Source: Hymenoscyphus infarciens
Taxonomy: Eukaryota > Ascomycota > Leotiomycetes > Helotiales > Helotiaceae
Length of the DNA: 64,000 bases
Assembly: GCA_001414345.1 (NCBI GenBank)
Contig: LLCB01000130.1
Span: 62,001-126,000, forward strand
Direction: 5' to 3'
Shown here: one piece after another, positions 50,049 through 61,156 of the stretch
How the letters are laid out: each line of letters starts with the position of its first letter
Numbering within the stretch: the stretch's first letter is position 1
Program-made: the position numbers and the translations under genes
The notes under the pieces: generated by a model
Database searches by the model: none
What the model saw: only the letters and a program-made list of their open reading frames with translations
What the model was told of the DNA's origin: nothing

Positions 50049-50231
50049 TGTTGTTATATTAGATATTCACTCTTATAATGGCTACCCGATTGGGGTTAGC
50101 TCACTCTTAGGGTACTTATACTCCCTCCTACGCATAGTAGATAGTTCTCTCCTTATAGCAATTAATACCTAATTCTCTACCCTACACTTTTAAATGCCTA
50201 TAACACTTCTCTTAACCTTGCACCTATAATA
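50049..50231 (+). repeat. 5' LTR of the copia element
   Basis: 183 bp, starts TGTTGTTATATTAGATATTC, ends TGCACCTATAATA; differs from the 3' LTR mainly by C/T and G/A changes. Confidence 0.92.
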
Positions 50232-50246
50232 GGTTATAAGCCTGGT
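50232..50246 (+). promoter_or_regulatory. probable copia primer-binding site
   Basis: GGTTATAAGCCTGGT follows the 5' LTR. GGTTATGAG would be the complement of the initiator-Met tRNA anticodon loop CTCATAACC; one G-to-A change fits RIP. Priming by half tRNA-iMet is known for copia elements. Confidence 0.55.
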
Positions 50247-53200
50247 AGCTATTATGCTATCGGTATTTAATAGTATTACTTAAATTATAACAGTAGAAGT
50301 TAATTTACTTATCGTCTTATTACTACTGATGATATATATATATATAAACTTAGGTTAAGAGATATCGATACTAGAAAATATATAAGTACTAACTATACCT
50401 TAATACGTACTAAGTCTAAATAATCTGTTTAGTAAATTAATAAAAGTATAATAATTAATCCCTCTAACGACCTTCAACTTATAAGAGTAAGAGGTATTCT
50501 AAGCTGTACTTAAATTATCTTTTAACGATTTACTCTCTTTAGTATCAACTATACGAAAAGGTAAGAGTAAAGTAAATACTCTTATATAGGTTCTAGAGTA
50601 ACTTTCACTAATAAAAGGATTGCTAATCAAGGAATCGCTCTTAAAGTCTCTCTATAACAATCTAGAAGGTCCTAGTAATAAATCGAATTTACTATTAAAA
50701 GGATTAGGATTAAGAAGTATAGAAAACAATAGCTTAAACAGTGACAGATTAGAAGCTTCTCTGCTACTACTCTCTTAGTTAATATTTACTAGTATTAACG
50801 ATATATTAGACCTACTAAATTTAAGCTATTATAACACTTCTTAGCTCCTATTAAGATTACGCCTAAAAGGTGAAAGTAATTACTTATTATAAAAGGAAGA
50901 GATAATAAGGCTTATATATTAATATAAATTAAAAGTCTACTTTAAAGAGAATATTTAACTACTAAAGAAGGTTAAATTAATATTTACTATATAAGAAGAA
51001 GAAACTATAAATAACGTAAAGTTATAGAACCTTTAGAATAAGAGAGAGGCTAGATACTACTTTATAATTATAAATAATATTAAAGCTCTCCTTGCTAAAG
51101 TTATTAAGAGTATCTATACTATAAAGAGTATATAGGATACTCTTAAAAGAAAGTACTCTAGAAAAGGAGAAGTGCTTATATATAATATAATCAGCAATTA
51201 TATTAACTATAAATATAAGAGATATAATAATCTTAAGAAGTATATTAGTTACTTCTTAAATATAAAGCGTAAGCTTAAAGAGCTTAAATTAATAGATATT
51301 AAAAAGTAGTATACTACTCTTTTTGTTAAAGGATTAATATAGTTCTTTTCTTAATAGTCTATAGCTAAGCGAGTAGATCTTCGAGGTTCTAATCTACTAG
51401 ACCTTAATCGCTTAATTATTAATATTATAGATAAAGCTCGTATTAGAGAGACTACTAAAAGTAAAGCCCTTTTTAGAGGTATAAAGCCTTAATAATAGTA
51501 ATAATACTTAAAAGGTAATAATAATAAAGAAGATAAGAATTACTCTTATTATATATCTAATAGATATAACTCTAATTTATACTTTTCTCTTTTAAAAAAT
51601 AAGGAAAAGAAGGAAAAGTAGGAGGCTTTTTAAGATAAGAAGTAGACTAAATAGAATCTGAAAAAGGAAGGTAAAAAGAGAGGTAATTCTTTAAAGAATA
51701 AGAATATTAAGCCTAAGAATACCTCTAATAATAATACTAAGGATATAGAAAGTACTTTTAGATATATAGGCTTATATATAGTATATAGTCTTAAATTAGA
51801 TACTAACATAATTATAGTATCTTTATAAAAGTCTAAACCTTAGAGAAAGAGATTTAGAAACGATACTAGCGCCGACTTATATATTACGTACGATCGCTAT
51901 CGCTTTTAAGAAGACTTCTAAGAAGAGAATTTAAGCACTATTGTAATAGTTAGTAGTATAGCCTCTATTTAAGGAATTAGTATAGTAGTACTCTAATTAC
52001 GTACTAGCTAAGATAAGGACGATTATTACTATATTAAATTAAAGAATTGTTTATATATCTTAGAAGGTAGTGTAAATCTCTTTAGTAGACGTATCTTTAT
52101 AGATACTAGGGGTACTATTAATAAGTATAAATTATAGCTTATTAAATCTAAGCATATCTTCTCTCTTTTAGATAATAATTACTATCTTCTAGAGATACTA
52201 AATAATTATCTCTCGCTTAAGAACTTAAAGATATATTTAAGCAAAAAGTAAGACGTTAAGGTTATTAAATATAACCTTAATCTTAATAAGAGACTAACTT
52301 CTATAGTTTCTTAAGACACTAATAATACTATTATTAAAAGTAGTATAAGTACTAATACTAAGACCTTCTTAACTAATAAGAAGACTAGCTTTCTTATTTT
52401 AACTAATAAGAAGCTAGGAAATTTTAAACGAGAGTTAGTATTAACTACAGTCGTAGCTTACTTAGTAGCACTTCAAAAAGTTAAAATCCTTTTACTAATA
52501 ATATAGTATCGTTACTTTAAATATCTCAGTCTTAATAATATATAAAAGACTTTTAAATTAGTAAAAGATATAGAATTTAAAGAGTATCTAGAACCTTAAA
52601 AAGGTAAAATCGTATATACTCTATATAAGCTTAGAAAGCTAATATAATATAGACTAAAAGCTATTAATCTAGAGTATAAAAGCTAGGAAGTCCTTAGATA
52701 TATATTTAGTAATATAGTACAAATTAAGCCTCTAATATATAATAGTATAGAGTATACTATAATCTTAACTAACGAATATTCAAAGAAATAATAAGAATAC
52801 CTCTTAAAGATAAAAGAAGAGGTATAGGAACATTTTTAAGCTTTTAAGCGATTAATATATATCTAATATAGCTACTGAATTAAGATATTTAGACTAGACA
52901 AAGGAAAGGAATTTATAGTTAAAGATATCTAAAAGTATACTAAAAACCTTAAAATAAAGCTTAAGATTACTACTCTAAGATTACCTAAGTAGAATAGGGT
53001 TTCTAAACACGTAATCTATACTCTTATTAAAAGACTCTAATCTATAGTAATCGACTAAGAGATCTCTAAGTTTCTCTAGAGAGAAGTACTACTTATACTA
53101 ATCTAAACATATAATATTACTACTAATAGTATAGTTAATAGCAAGACCTCTTATTAAAAGTTTCTAGACGAATTCTATCTAGATAAGAATAATATACTAG

Positions 53201-54106
53201 ATATATTAAATCTAAAAGTATTAGAATATAAGGCTTTTATCTATATCCTAGTATAGGATAGAGTTATAAGTAAAAAGCTCGCTATATACGCTTAGAAAGG
53301 TATATTAGTTAGTTATAAAGGTTTATATATTTAGCGAATTTAGATACTAGAATTATAAAGAGTTATAAGATCCTTAGACATAAGATTTAATAAAGGAGAG
53401 TATATTAGTAGATATAGTCTCTTAAAACCCGGATCTAGGAGTAGTAATCTTAATAATAAGATCCTAGTTTCTATTACTTTAAATAAGAGTATAAATTTCA
53501 ACGATTTTACTCTTAATCTTAATATTAACAAACCTAGCTTAACTGATTCAGATTATAATAAACATAACAAAGTTCTTAATAAAGTTTCTATTAATAACAA
53601 AGTTAATAAACCTATTCAATAACCTTAAAAGATATATCCTACTATTCTACTAAGTAAACATATTAATACTTATTAAGATTATACTAAGAAGGTTAATCTA
53701 AATATTACTATAAATTTAGTAAAAAAGAAGATAACTTTAAAAGAAATCAAGTCTCTTATAAAGCTTAGTACTAAATAAGTATATACTACTATTAAATATA
53801 AGAGTATTTAAATTTCTAATAATCTATAGACTTTAATTAAAGCCTTAAATAGTAAAAACTCTAAAGAGTAGAAATACACTATAAGAATAGAGATAGAGTT
53901 ACTTATATATAAAAAGACTTAGATACTAATTAAGCGAAAGTTAGTACTAAGAGGCTAAAGAGTACTTACTACTAAATTCGTTTATTATACTAAAAGAGAT
54001 ACTAATTTAGTTATCTTAAAGTTTAAGATAAGATAAATAGTATATAGCTTTAAGTAAGAATATAGAGTTAATTATTACTACACTTTTATAAAGATATATA
54101 AGATAA

Positions 54107-54458
54107 TATGACGGTATGCCGTCCTGTATAGCCGATATTACGTAGCATATGCCGTATATATTAGCTTTCAGCAGTTGTTATTTTACATTATCTAATTTAG
54201 GAAGGTTACGTACGTCTAAGCTTTCAGACATACTTCGTAGAGTTCAGGCTTTTATATTAGCCGACGTATGTCGTTGTTCGGTTTCGTACCTCTTTTATAT
54301 TATCTGAAACCTCTTATATATAGCAGCCTACTCCTAGAGTCAGAAAAGGCCAGTTTAGCCTTTTCTTCTGTATTAGAGCCTAGTATCTATATACGTCATT
54401 CTACTATACGCACTTCTATATGCCTCTACTATAGTTATATATATTTCGTACTATTATA
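54107..54458 (+). repeat. 5' LTR of the nested element
   Basis: 352 bp; ends ATTTCGTACTATTATA. Carries more C-to-T and G-to-A changes than the 3' LTR. Confidence 0.9.
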
Positions 54459-55398
54459 TAAAAAGGCTAAACTCTACTTCGCTGGTAACGGCATTTATAA
54501 TATCTCTTCAAGCTTATCGTCGCTTTTATTTCTTTTTTAGGCCTAAATCGGTCTATTACGATAATATCCTTAAATAGCCGGGATTCTAGAGATCTCCTAA
54601 ACAGCTAGTAATATTAGAGTTTAGTATCGGTTTTAGATAGCTAGTAAAAATCGTATCTTATACATTATAGGATTTAAATACGCTAAGTATTTAGAATCCT
54701 AATAACCCTCTCTATATAGGGACTGCTATACATAGGTTCGGTGAATAAGTCGATATACTATAGTTATTATAAAGGCTTCCGAATCTGCTCTTACCCCCCC
54801 CCCTTTCCGACATTATATCGAAGTTCTAAGAAGACCTTAGGTCTCTCTCTGAATCAGTTCTACTATAAGGTATTAAACGACCTTCCAGAGCCACCTCTCT
54901 TTTCGAAAGATAACCCTCTAAACCCTCTCTAACCTAACTCGTAACTGTATATTAAGACCTAGAAGATCCCGATAAAACGATAAGCGAGACTTCTTAAATA
55001 CAGACAATATATAGATAATAGGCAGATAAGATAGAGGTATATAAAACAAAGGATAAAACGATCGGTTAGCTAAGAGATAGAGGACAAAATTATAAGCGAA
55101 CTTCGAAGTTAAAAATCCCACCTCCGAACCCTCCCCGATCCGACCCTCATTCGAACCCTCCTTTGCTTTTATGCCCGAATTTAGACCTCTTTCGCTGAAG
55201 GGACACCGCTGCCCTTGATGCCTTCCTACTACTTCCTAACCCTCGAATCGGATACGAATCGGTCGAAATACGCTTTCTATCAGGACTAAAGAAGCAAGCT
55301 CTTAGCTAAGTTATTACTATTAGTCCTAACCGAACATTATCTGACTCTACTAAGCTTTCCTCGAACCTCTATTAGTAAACGACTAAAAAGACTACGAT

Positions 55399-55419
55399 GA
55401 CTCGGTTACGAACCGAGTC
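55399..55419 (+). other. perfect 9-bp hairpin with outer stem
   Basis: GACTCGGTT, loop ACG, AACCGAGTC. An outer pair CTACG (55392-55396) and CGTAG (55425-55429) extends it with two bulges. It sits in the noncoding interior of the nested LTR element; role unknown, perhaps a packaging or RNA dimerisation signal (speculative). Confidence 0.6.
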
Positions 55420-55874
55420 CTAGCCGTAGGTACAAAGGTTAAAAGAGATAGAAGTGGAATTAGGAGAAGAATACGCTGAAGAACGTTTACTTTTCGAGTA
55501 TGGCCATACTTGGAGAGAATAGGAACAGTTCTTTTATATATAGGATAAGATAAGATTACACCTTAGCTCTAAAACACGTCTACTACTTTTAAGAGATGCT
55601 AGAATTACAACTTTACTAAAATAGTGAACGATCTTTTAGCTATAGATAAGGAGACACGCTGAAACGCTGAGTTACGAGATATTAGCACTACGGTTCAGAA
55701 TACCCCTCCATCTAGCTCTAAACTCCCCACGATCTAACAGCGACTCTTTCTTTGAAATTAGAAGATGAATAAGTCCTTAAGTACCCTGATTTAGACCTGA
55801 ATTGCTAAAGGGAACGAGGCGGCCTACGGGCCTGAGTAACACAGTTCCTACGACAGTACTGATAAATGTCGTAC

Positions 55875-56345
55875 CTAAAACTACTCCTTTTGTTGTTCTA
55901 AACTTCGGACAGCATTTTCAAATTCGGCTATAACTTTGCTTTTAACCAGCTGAAACTCCTCCTTTTATTGTCCTAGACTTTAGATAACAATTTTAAAACT
56001 TTAATAACATTCGGCAATAACTCTTTTGTTTTAACCAGCTGAAACCACCCCTTTTATTGTCCCTAGATACTTAGACAATTCGATAAACTTCAGTAACAAC
56101 TTCGCCTTTGACTAGCTAGAACTACCCCTTTTGTTATCTTAAACTTCGGATAATAAAACTCTGACAACTTTAGAAACAACTTCGCCTTTGACTAGCTAGA
56201 ACTACCCCTTTTGTTATCTTAAACTTCGGATAATAAAACTCTGACAACTTTAGAAACAACTTCGCCTTTGACTACCTAAAACTACCCCTTTTGTTATCTA
56301 GATACTCGGACAGCGTTTTCAACATTCGGCAATAAACTCTTTTGA
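55875..56345 (+). repeat. ~80-bp tandem repeat array, about six copies
   Basis: Unit contains AACTTCGCCTTTGACTAGCT, CTACCCCTTTTGTTAT and CTTCGGATAATAAAACTCTG. Two near-identical copies start at 56099 and 56179; the outer copies are diverged. All within the nested element. Confidence 0.8.
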
Positions 56346-57089
56346 CTAGCCGAAACCCCACCGACTCTGGTATAGAGTCTTATAGTCTTTACTTTCTTTA
56401 CTTTCTTTTACTTCTAGCTGGGCTAGAAGTTTCTTTTTTATTTAGATTCTTTGAATCAGATGCGAATCGGTACACCCTCGAAGTAAACTCTTAGCTAAGA
56501 TATCACTATCGCCTACAACGTTACCTCTTAATATTCGCTTCTAACTTTATTCTAAACTTTTTTAAACCTACACTCTTTTTTATTCGAATTTGAATTAGAT
56601 GCGAATTAGTACGCTCTTAAAGTAAGCTCTTAATTAAGTTATTACTGTTACCCTCAACGTTACCTCTTAACTAAACGACCTCCGACTTAACTCTAAATTC
56701 GCCTTCGACTTTTGAACTTTTTCTAATTTTACTCTAAACTTTTAAACTTTTTAAACTTCTGAACTTTTTCTGACCTACTAGACGGATCGGACTACACTCT
56801 TTTAGCGAACGTGAATGCTTACTTTTAATATTAAAGGATTAGAAACGAAGTCTCTATTATGTAAGCATCTACGAATTCGATTCGATACTGACATCTCGAC
56901 ATCTCGCTTACAACATTTTAATAAATAAAGCATCTACGAACTCGGGTCAGATACGATTCAGACCCTGACCTTTTTGCTTATGACAAAATCAAAAATACGA
57001 CAAATGTTACAACACTTACACCATCTCGATTCGACCCTGAATAATAAGATAGACAGACTCGAGGACGAGTCTTTTTTAAGAGAGGGGGA

Positions 57090-57441
57090 TGTGACGGCAT
57101 GCCGTCCTATATAGCCGATATTACGTAGCATATGCCGTACATATTAGCTTTTAGTAGTTGTTGTTTTACATTGTCTAATTTAGGAAGGTTATATACGTCC
57201 GAGCTTTCGGACGTACTTTGTAGGGTTCAGGCTTTTGTATTAGCCGACGTATGTCGTTGTTCGGTTTCGTACCCCTTTTATATCGTCTGAAACCTCTTGT
57301 ATATAGCAGCCTACTCCTAGAGTTAGAAAAGGCTAGTTTAGCCTTTTCTTCCGTATCAGAGCCTAGTATCTACATACGTCATTCTGCCATACGCACTTCT
57401 ATATGCCTCTACTGTAGTTGTGTGTATTTCGTGCCGTTATA
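57090..57441 (+). repeat. 3' LTR of the nested element
   Basis: 352 bp, starts TGTGACGGCATGCCG, preceded by a polypurine tract. Less mutated than the 5' LTR. Confidence 0.92.
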
Positions 57442-58812
57442 GATAAGCTCTTAGAAGATTATTTTAACTCTTACTATAATATATAATCTTAAAGTTAAAT
57501 AGATAGATACTATTACTACCTTTCTAAATAGTAAGATTAATAAAGAAGTTTATTATAATATACTTCTAAGATATACTAAGAATAGTGTTATATACGATTC
57601 TAAAGAATACATAGCTAAATTAAATAAGTTCTTATATAGTCTTAAATAATCCCCTCAGCTATAGTAAAATAAATTACATAAGACACTTAAAGAGATGAGA
57701 TTTAAGCTCTTAGTAGCTAATTATTATATATACTAAAATAAAGCTATAAAAGTCGTTATTTACATATATATAGATAACTTCTTAATAGTAGGTAAAAAGT
57801 AGTATATTAATAAAGTTAAAACTAACCTTTATATAAAGTTTTAGATAAAGAACCTTAGTCTAGCTAGATATTTTCTTAGAGTACGTATTTTACATAATAG
57901 AGAAAATAAAAAGCTATATTTTTATTAAGATACCTATATCTTAAAGATTCTTAAACACTTTAGTATAAAAGACTATAATCTAGTTATAACTCTTTTAAAC
58001 CTTGGATACGTAAACTTTATAGTACTAAATATAGAATAAGCCTCTTAAAAGAGTATAAAAGAGTACTAATTAATAATAGAATTAGCTAATTATATAGCTA
58101 TTCTTACTCAGCTAGATATATCGTATATAATATTAGTATTATTAAAGTTTTTAGTTAATCCTTCGTAGTAGTATATTTAAGCTATAAAACACTTATTATA
58201 ATATTTCTAAGAAATAAAGAATTAGTATATTATATATAAAGAACTAGATCTAAAAGAACTAGAAGTATATACTAATACTAGTTATACGAATTACTTATAT
58301 ACTAGTAAATCGACTTCTAGATATACCTTCTTTTTAGAAGAGAGTATTATTACTTATTAATCCTAGAAATAATCTTATACTATACTATACTTAATTAAAT
58401 CGAAATACTATAGTATTACTAAATTAGTAAAGAAGGTTATATAAGTATAGTTCTTACTCTTAGAATTAGAGTATAAAAGTAAAGACGCCTTATAAGTTTA
58501 AGTAGGAAGTAATTACTATAGAGCTATATAAATTATAGAGAATCCTAAATTATATTAATATATAAAGCACTTCATATACAAGTAATAATTCATATATAAA
58601 AGAGTAAAGAAGAGTATCGTAGAATTATACTATATACCTACGAGCGAGATGCCAGCAGATAAACTAACTAAGATATTAAGAGGTAATAAGTATAAGAAGT
58701 TTGTAAAGCTATTACAGCTTATAAGGTTATCTATTTAGAAAGGTTAAAAGTTAAGAATAGATAGAGTTATATAGAATAACCAGTTTAGAGACTAAATCTT
58801 GAATAGAGAGTG

Positions 58813-58995
58813 TATTATTATATTAGATATTCACTCTTATAATAGCTACCCGATTAGGGTTAGCTTACTCTTAGGGTACTTATACTCCCTCCTAAGTATA
58901 GTAGATAGTTCTCTCCTTATAGTAATTAATACCTAATTCTCTACTCTACACTTTTGAATGCCTGTAACACTTCTCTTGACCTTGCACCTGCAATA
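58813..58995 (+). repeat. 3' LTR of the copia element
   Basis: 183 bp; starts TATTATTATATTAGATATTC after an AGAGAGTG purine tract, ends CACCTGCAATA, followed by TATAT. Confidence 0.92.
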
Positions 58996-59000
58996 TATAT

Positions 59001-59306
59001 TAGTCCAGCCCAGCCGCGGCAGTCATCGGAGTTGTTGTGCTGGTCTCGGATATCTTTTGGTGGGGCCTCCGCCATCCAAACCGTTCTTCGTTGTCTGAAT
59101 GCTTCTAGAATAACGAAGGCCATGTATCCGAGCCTTGTAGAACAATCAAATTCATCGTCTAAACTCTTCTAAAATAACGAACGCAATCTATTCGAGCCTA
59201 GTAGAATAACTAAATTGATTGCCCAAACTCTTCTTGAATAATAAAGGCAAATCCTTCGAGCCTTATAGAACTATCAAATTAACTGTCCAAGTTCTTAGCT
59301 AAACAA
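59001..59306. other. flank between copia and the Zn2Cys6 gene
   Basis: Originally contiguous with sequence at 50043. Contains two diverged ~60-bp direct copies around AGCCTTGTAGAACAATCAAA / GAGCCTAGTAGAATAACTAA / GAGCCTTATAGAACTATCAA (59132, 59195, 59258): a short three-unit tandem of 63 bp. Possibly the 5' part of the EthD-type gene lies here. Confidence 0.5.
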
Positions 59307-61156
59307 TTAAGCCGCAGGCCCCAAATTCACCTCCCGAAACTCCAGTTCGGATTCGTTTGACTCGGGGTCACGCCAATAATGTTTTTGAGCCCAAAGACCA
59401 TGCTGCGGACTCAGTGGCAAACCCTCCGATGCTGGAATAGCCCCCTCTCCAACGGTAGCCATATTCAAATTCCTATCAGTCGGTGATTCTATTTCTTGTG
59501 GAGACGGGTAGTTTGCCCGTGGCATCTTATCCTCAGCATTGTACCGCGAAAATCGAAGTGGGGGGTATTTGAGAAAATAAAGCATAGCGAGAGCCGATAT
59601 TCCCTCGTATTGCAAAGGTGGTGGTGAAGGCCTTGACAAGTAACACAGAATGTGGCTCAAAATAAGAGGTTCACCAAATTGAATACGGTCATCTCCCCCC
59701 TGAATTGGCATCGGGACAGCATTTGCTGACCATATGTCATATTCCGAAACCAAAAGTCGCAACTCGGAGTCAGAAATGCGACTTGAGAACCATAGTTCGA
59801 TCATAGGGTCGAACTCGCTTACTTTTGAAGGATCCGTTTGGCAAGGTTTCTTCTCCATCTTGAATTGCTGGGGTCTGATAAGTGTTGGTAGGTCGATGAG
59901 TAATTCCATGCAACAAATGTGGTAGTAACGATTTGGTTGTACTTTTCAAATCAGCTATTATCTTCGAGCTTTTCAGAAGGGCACGACGTACGAGGGTTAT
60001 CATCTGAATGTTTTCCATCGGGATATACCCGTCGCCGTCCGGTTGTATCGAATAGATTCAACCAATGCGTTGCATTTATACGTCTTGTACGAGGCCCTGG
60101 ACTTATAAAGTGTCTTGGACACAGCTCAGTTGGCAGGCAAAATCTCGCTTCGCAAGTTTTCTCATCCGCACCCGCGAGCTTCGTCTTCTCCAATAAAAGA
60201 ATCGCTTTGAAATTTTGTAATTGAGGCACGATAAGACGGAAGTCCTGTTTCAGTCGAGAGTAGTTCCGAAAAATTCTGGTGACTTCCAGTTAGCCCAGTG
60301 ACTCTAATACAACTGATGGAAAGAAACACCTTGCTGGTATACCGGCGAAGGTGCATATTTTGTACGTGATAACACAGAGTTCGCATCGTTGTTCCTTTGT
60401 GTCACCATGTACACTACAAGCCTTCTTCACTCGCCTACACCAATCACAGGACTGTTCTGAGTGCGTCTCCGTTGGGGATTCGTCTGGTTGGGACGAATCT
60501 GCGGAATCAGGGAGGTCCTGTTGTTGATCTTGCGGAGGGGTTTCGTTGTTTGCCACCGATGCTTCTGTCGATTTCTGTGGGATACCCCCGCAAGGATTTA
60601 ATTGAAGTTCTTGTTGTTGCTCCTGAAAAAGGAAGGCTTGGTTGTTCTCCTGGAACAAAGCTCTTAATAGCGATGTATGTGGGATACACCCCGAAGGATT
60701 TGGTTGCACTTGTTGATCTTGCAAAGGAAATTCTCCGTTATGCATCTCCTGTAAACTTTCCATTGGTGTCGGTGGTAAATCTCCGGAAGGAGTCGATTGA
60801 AATTCTTGTTGATGATCTTGCAAAGGAGATGCTTGGTTGTTCTCCTGGAACAAACCTCTTAATAGCGATGTATGTGGGATACCCCCCGATGGGTCTGGCA
60901 GCACTTGTTGTTGATTCTGTAGAAATTCTCCGTACATCTCCCGTATAGTTTCTATTGGTATCGGTGGGAGCTCCGTCGAAGAAGCTGATTGCGCTTCTTG
61001 TTGTTGATCTTGTGCGGTTGATGCTTGCGTGTCCGCCTCGTCTGTTTCTATTGATGGCTGTGGAATGTCCCGCCAACGATTATGCACTTGTTGCATCTGC
61101 GGTGGGCTAGGTATCTCGATGTCTTGAGGGTTAACATGTTCTTGGGGAACGTCCAT
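59307..61156 (-). CDS. Zn(II)2Cys6 transcription factor with internal zinc cluster and repeats
   Basis: Spliced minus-strand model: exon 1 61156-60330, intron 60329-60276 (GTGTTT...GGGCTAACTGG...CCAG), exon 2 60275-59992, intron 59991-59942 (GTACGT...GCTGAT...AAAAG, 50 nt), exon 3 59941-59307; 581 aa, both introns in phase. The DNA-binding cluster at about 237-268 is CDWCRRVKKAC (C-x2-C-x6-C), a nine-residue loop, then CELCVITYKIC (C-x2-C-x6-C). It lies unusually far from the N-terminus, behind about 235 residues of Gln/Pro/Ser-rich sequence containing 65-residue repeats (GIPHTSLLRGLFQENNQA / GIPHTSLLRALFQENNQA). The C-terminal part (FRNYSRLKQDFRLIVPQLQN, YYHICCMELLIDLPTLI, ...) is helical but does not show a clear fungal_trans domain. 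A sequence-specific regulator; target unknown. The first Met of the frame is at 61156; a codon 51 residues upstream is not ATG. Confidence 0.88.
60600..60990 (-). repeat. tandem ~195-bp coding repeat in the Zn2Cys6 gene
   Basis: CTTGGTTGTTCTCCTGGAAC and CTCTTAATAGCGATGTATGT recur about 192 bp apart (60638 and 60830 areas), and CTTGTTGATCTTGC/CTTGTTGATGATCTTGC likewise. Encodes two full and one partial 65-residue unit; in-frame expansion, so protein length may vary between strains. Confidence 0.8.

Larger units (their letters stand above)
54107..57441 (+). mobile_element. nested non-autonomous LTR element (LARD/TRIM-like)
   Basis: LTRs of exactly 352 bp at 54107-54458 and 57090-57441 begin TATGACGG (left, decayed) or TGTGACGG (right) and end CGTGCCGTTATA, so the original was TG...CA. 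GATAA flanks both ends (54102-54106, 57442-57446). A polypurine tract AAGAGAGGGGGA abuts the 3' LTR. The 2.63-kb interior has no recognisable gag or pol; stops are in all frames. It holds tandem repeats and a hairpin. TG/CA content is much higher than in the host copia, so it is less RIP-mutated and probably younger. Confidence 0.92.
50049..58995 (+). mobile_element. Ty1/copia LTR retrotransposon, RIP-degraded, split by a nested LTR element
   Basis: Two LTRs of exactly 183 bp (50049-50231, 58813-58995) are flanked by a TATAT target duplication (50044-50048, 58996-59000). Across stops the copia order is readable: zinc knuckle 51541-51582; GAG-pre-integrase with LSLNNI near 52530; integrase with IKIFRLDKGKEF near 52890 and a NGV-like segment; reverse transcriptase broken at 54106 and resumed at 57447 (TFLNSKINKEVYYN, then YIYIDN, the YxDD site with its last Asp altered, near 57770); RNase H with TSKSTSRYTFFLEE; and a PADKLTK end near 58660. 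No codon run is intact, so it is dead. Removing the nested element leaves about 5.6 kb, the usual copia size. Confidence 0.95.

Noticed and set aside
50340..54100. Possible CRISPR-like or regular repeats in the AT-rich block
   Set aside because: No regular spacing; this is RIP-degraded copia coding sequence.
54268..54540. Open frame in the nested element's LTR, repeated at 57251-57442
   Set aside because: It is the same LTR sequence twice; composition follows the repeat, not a gene.
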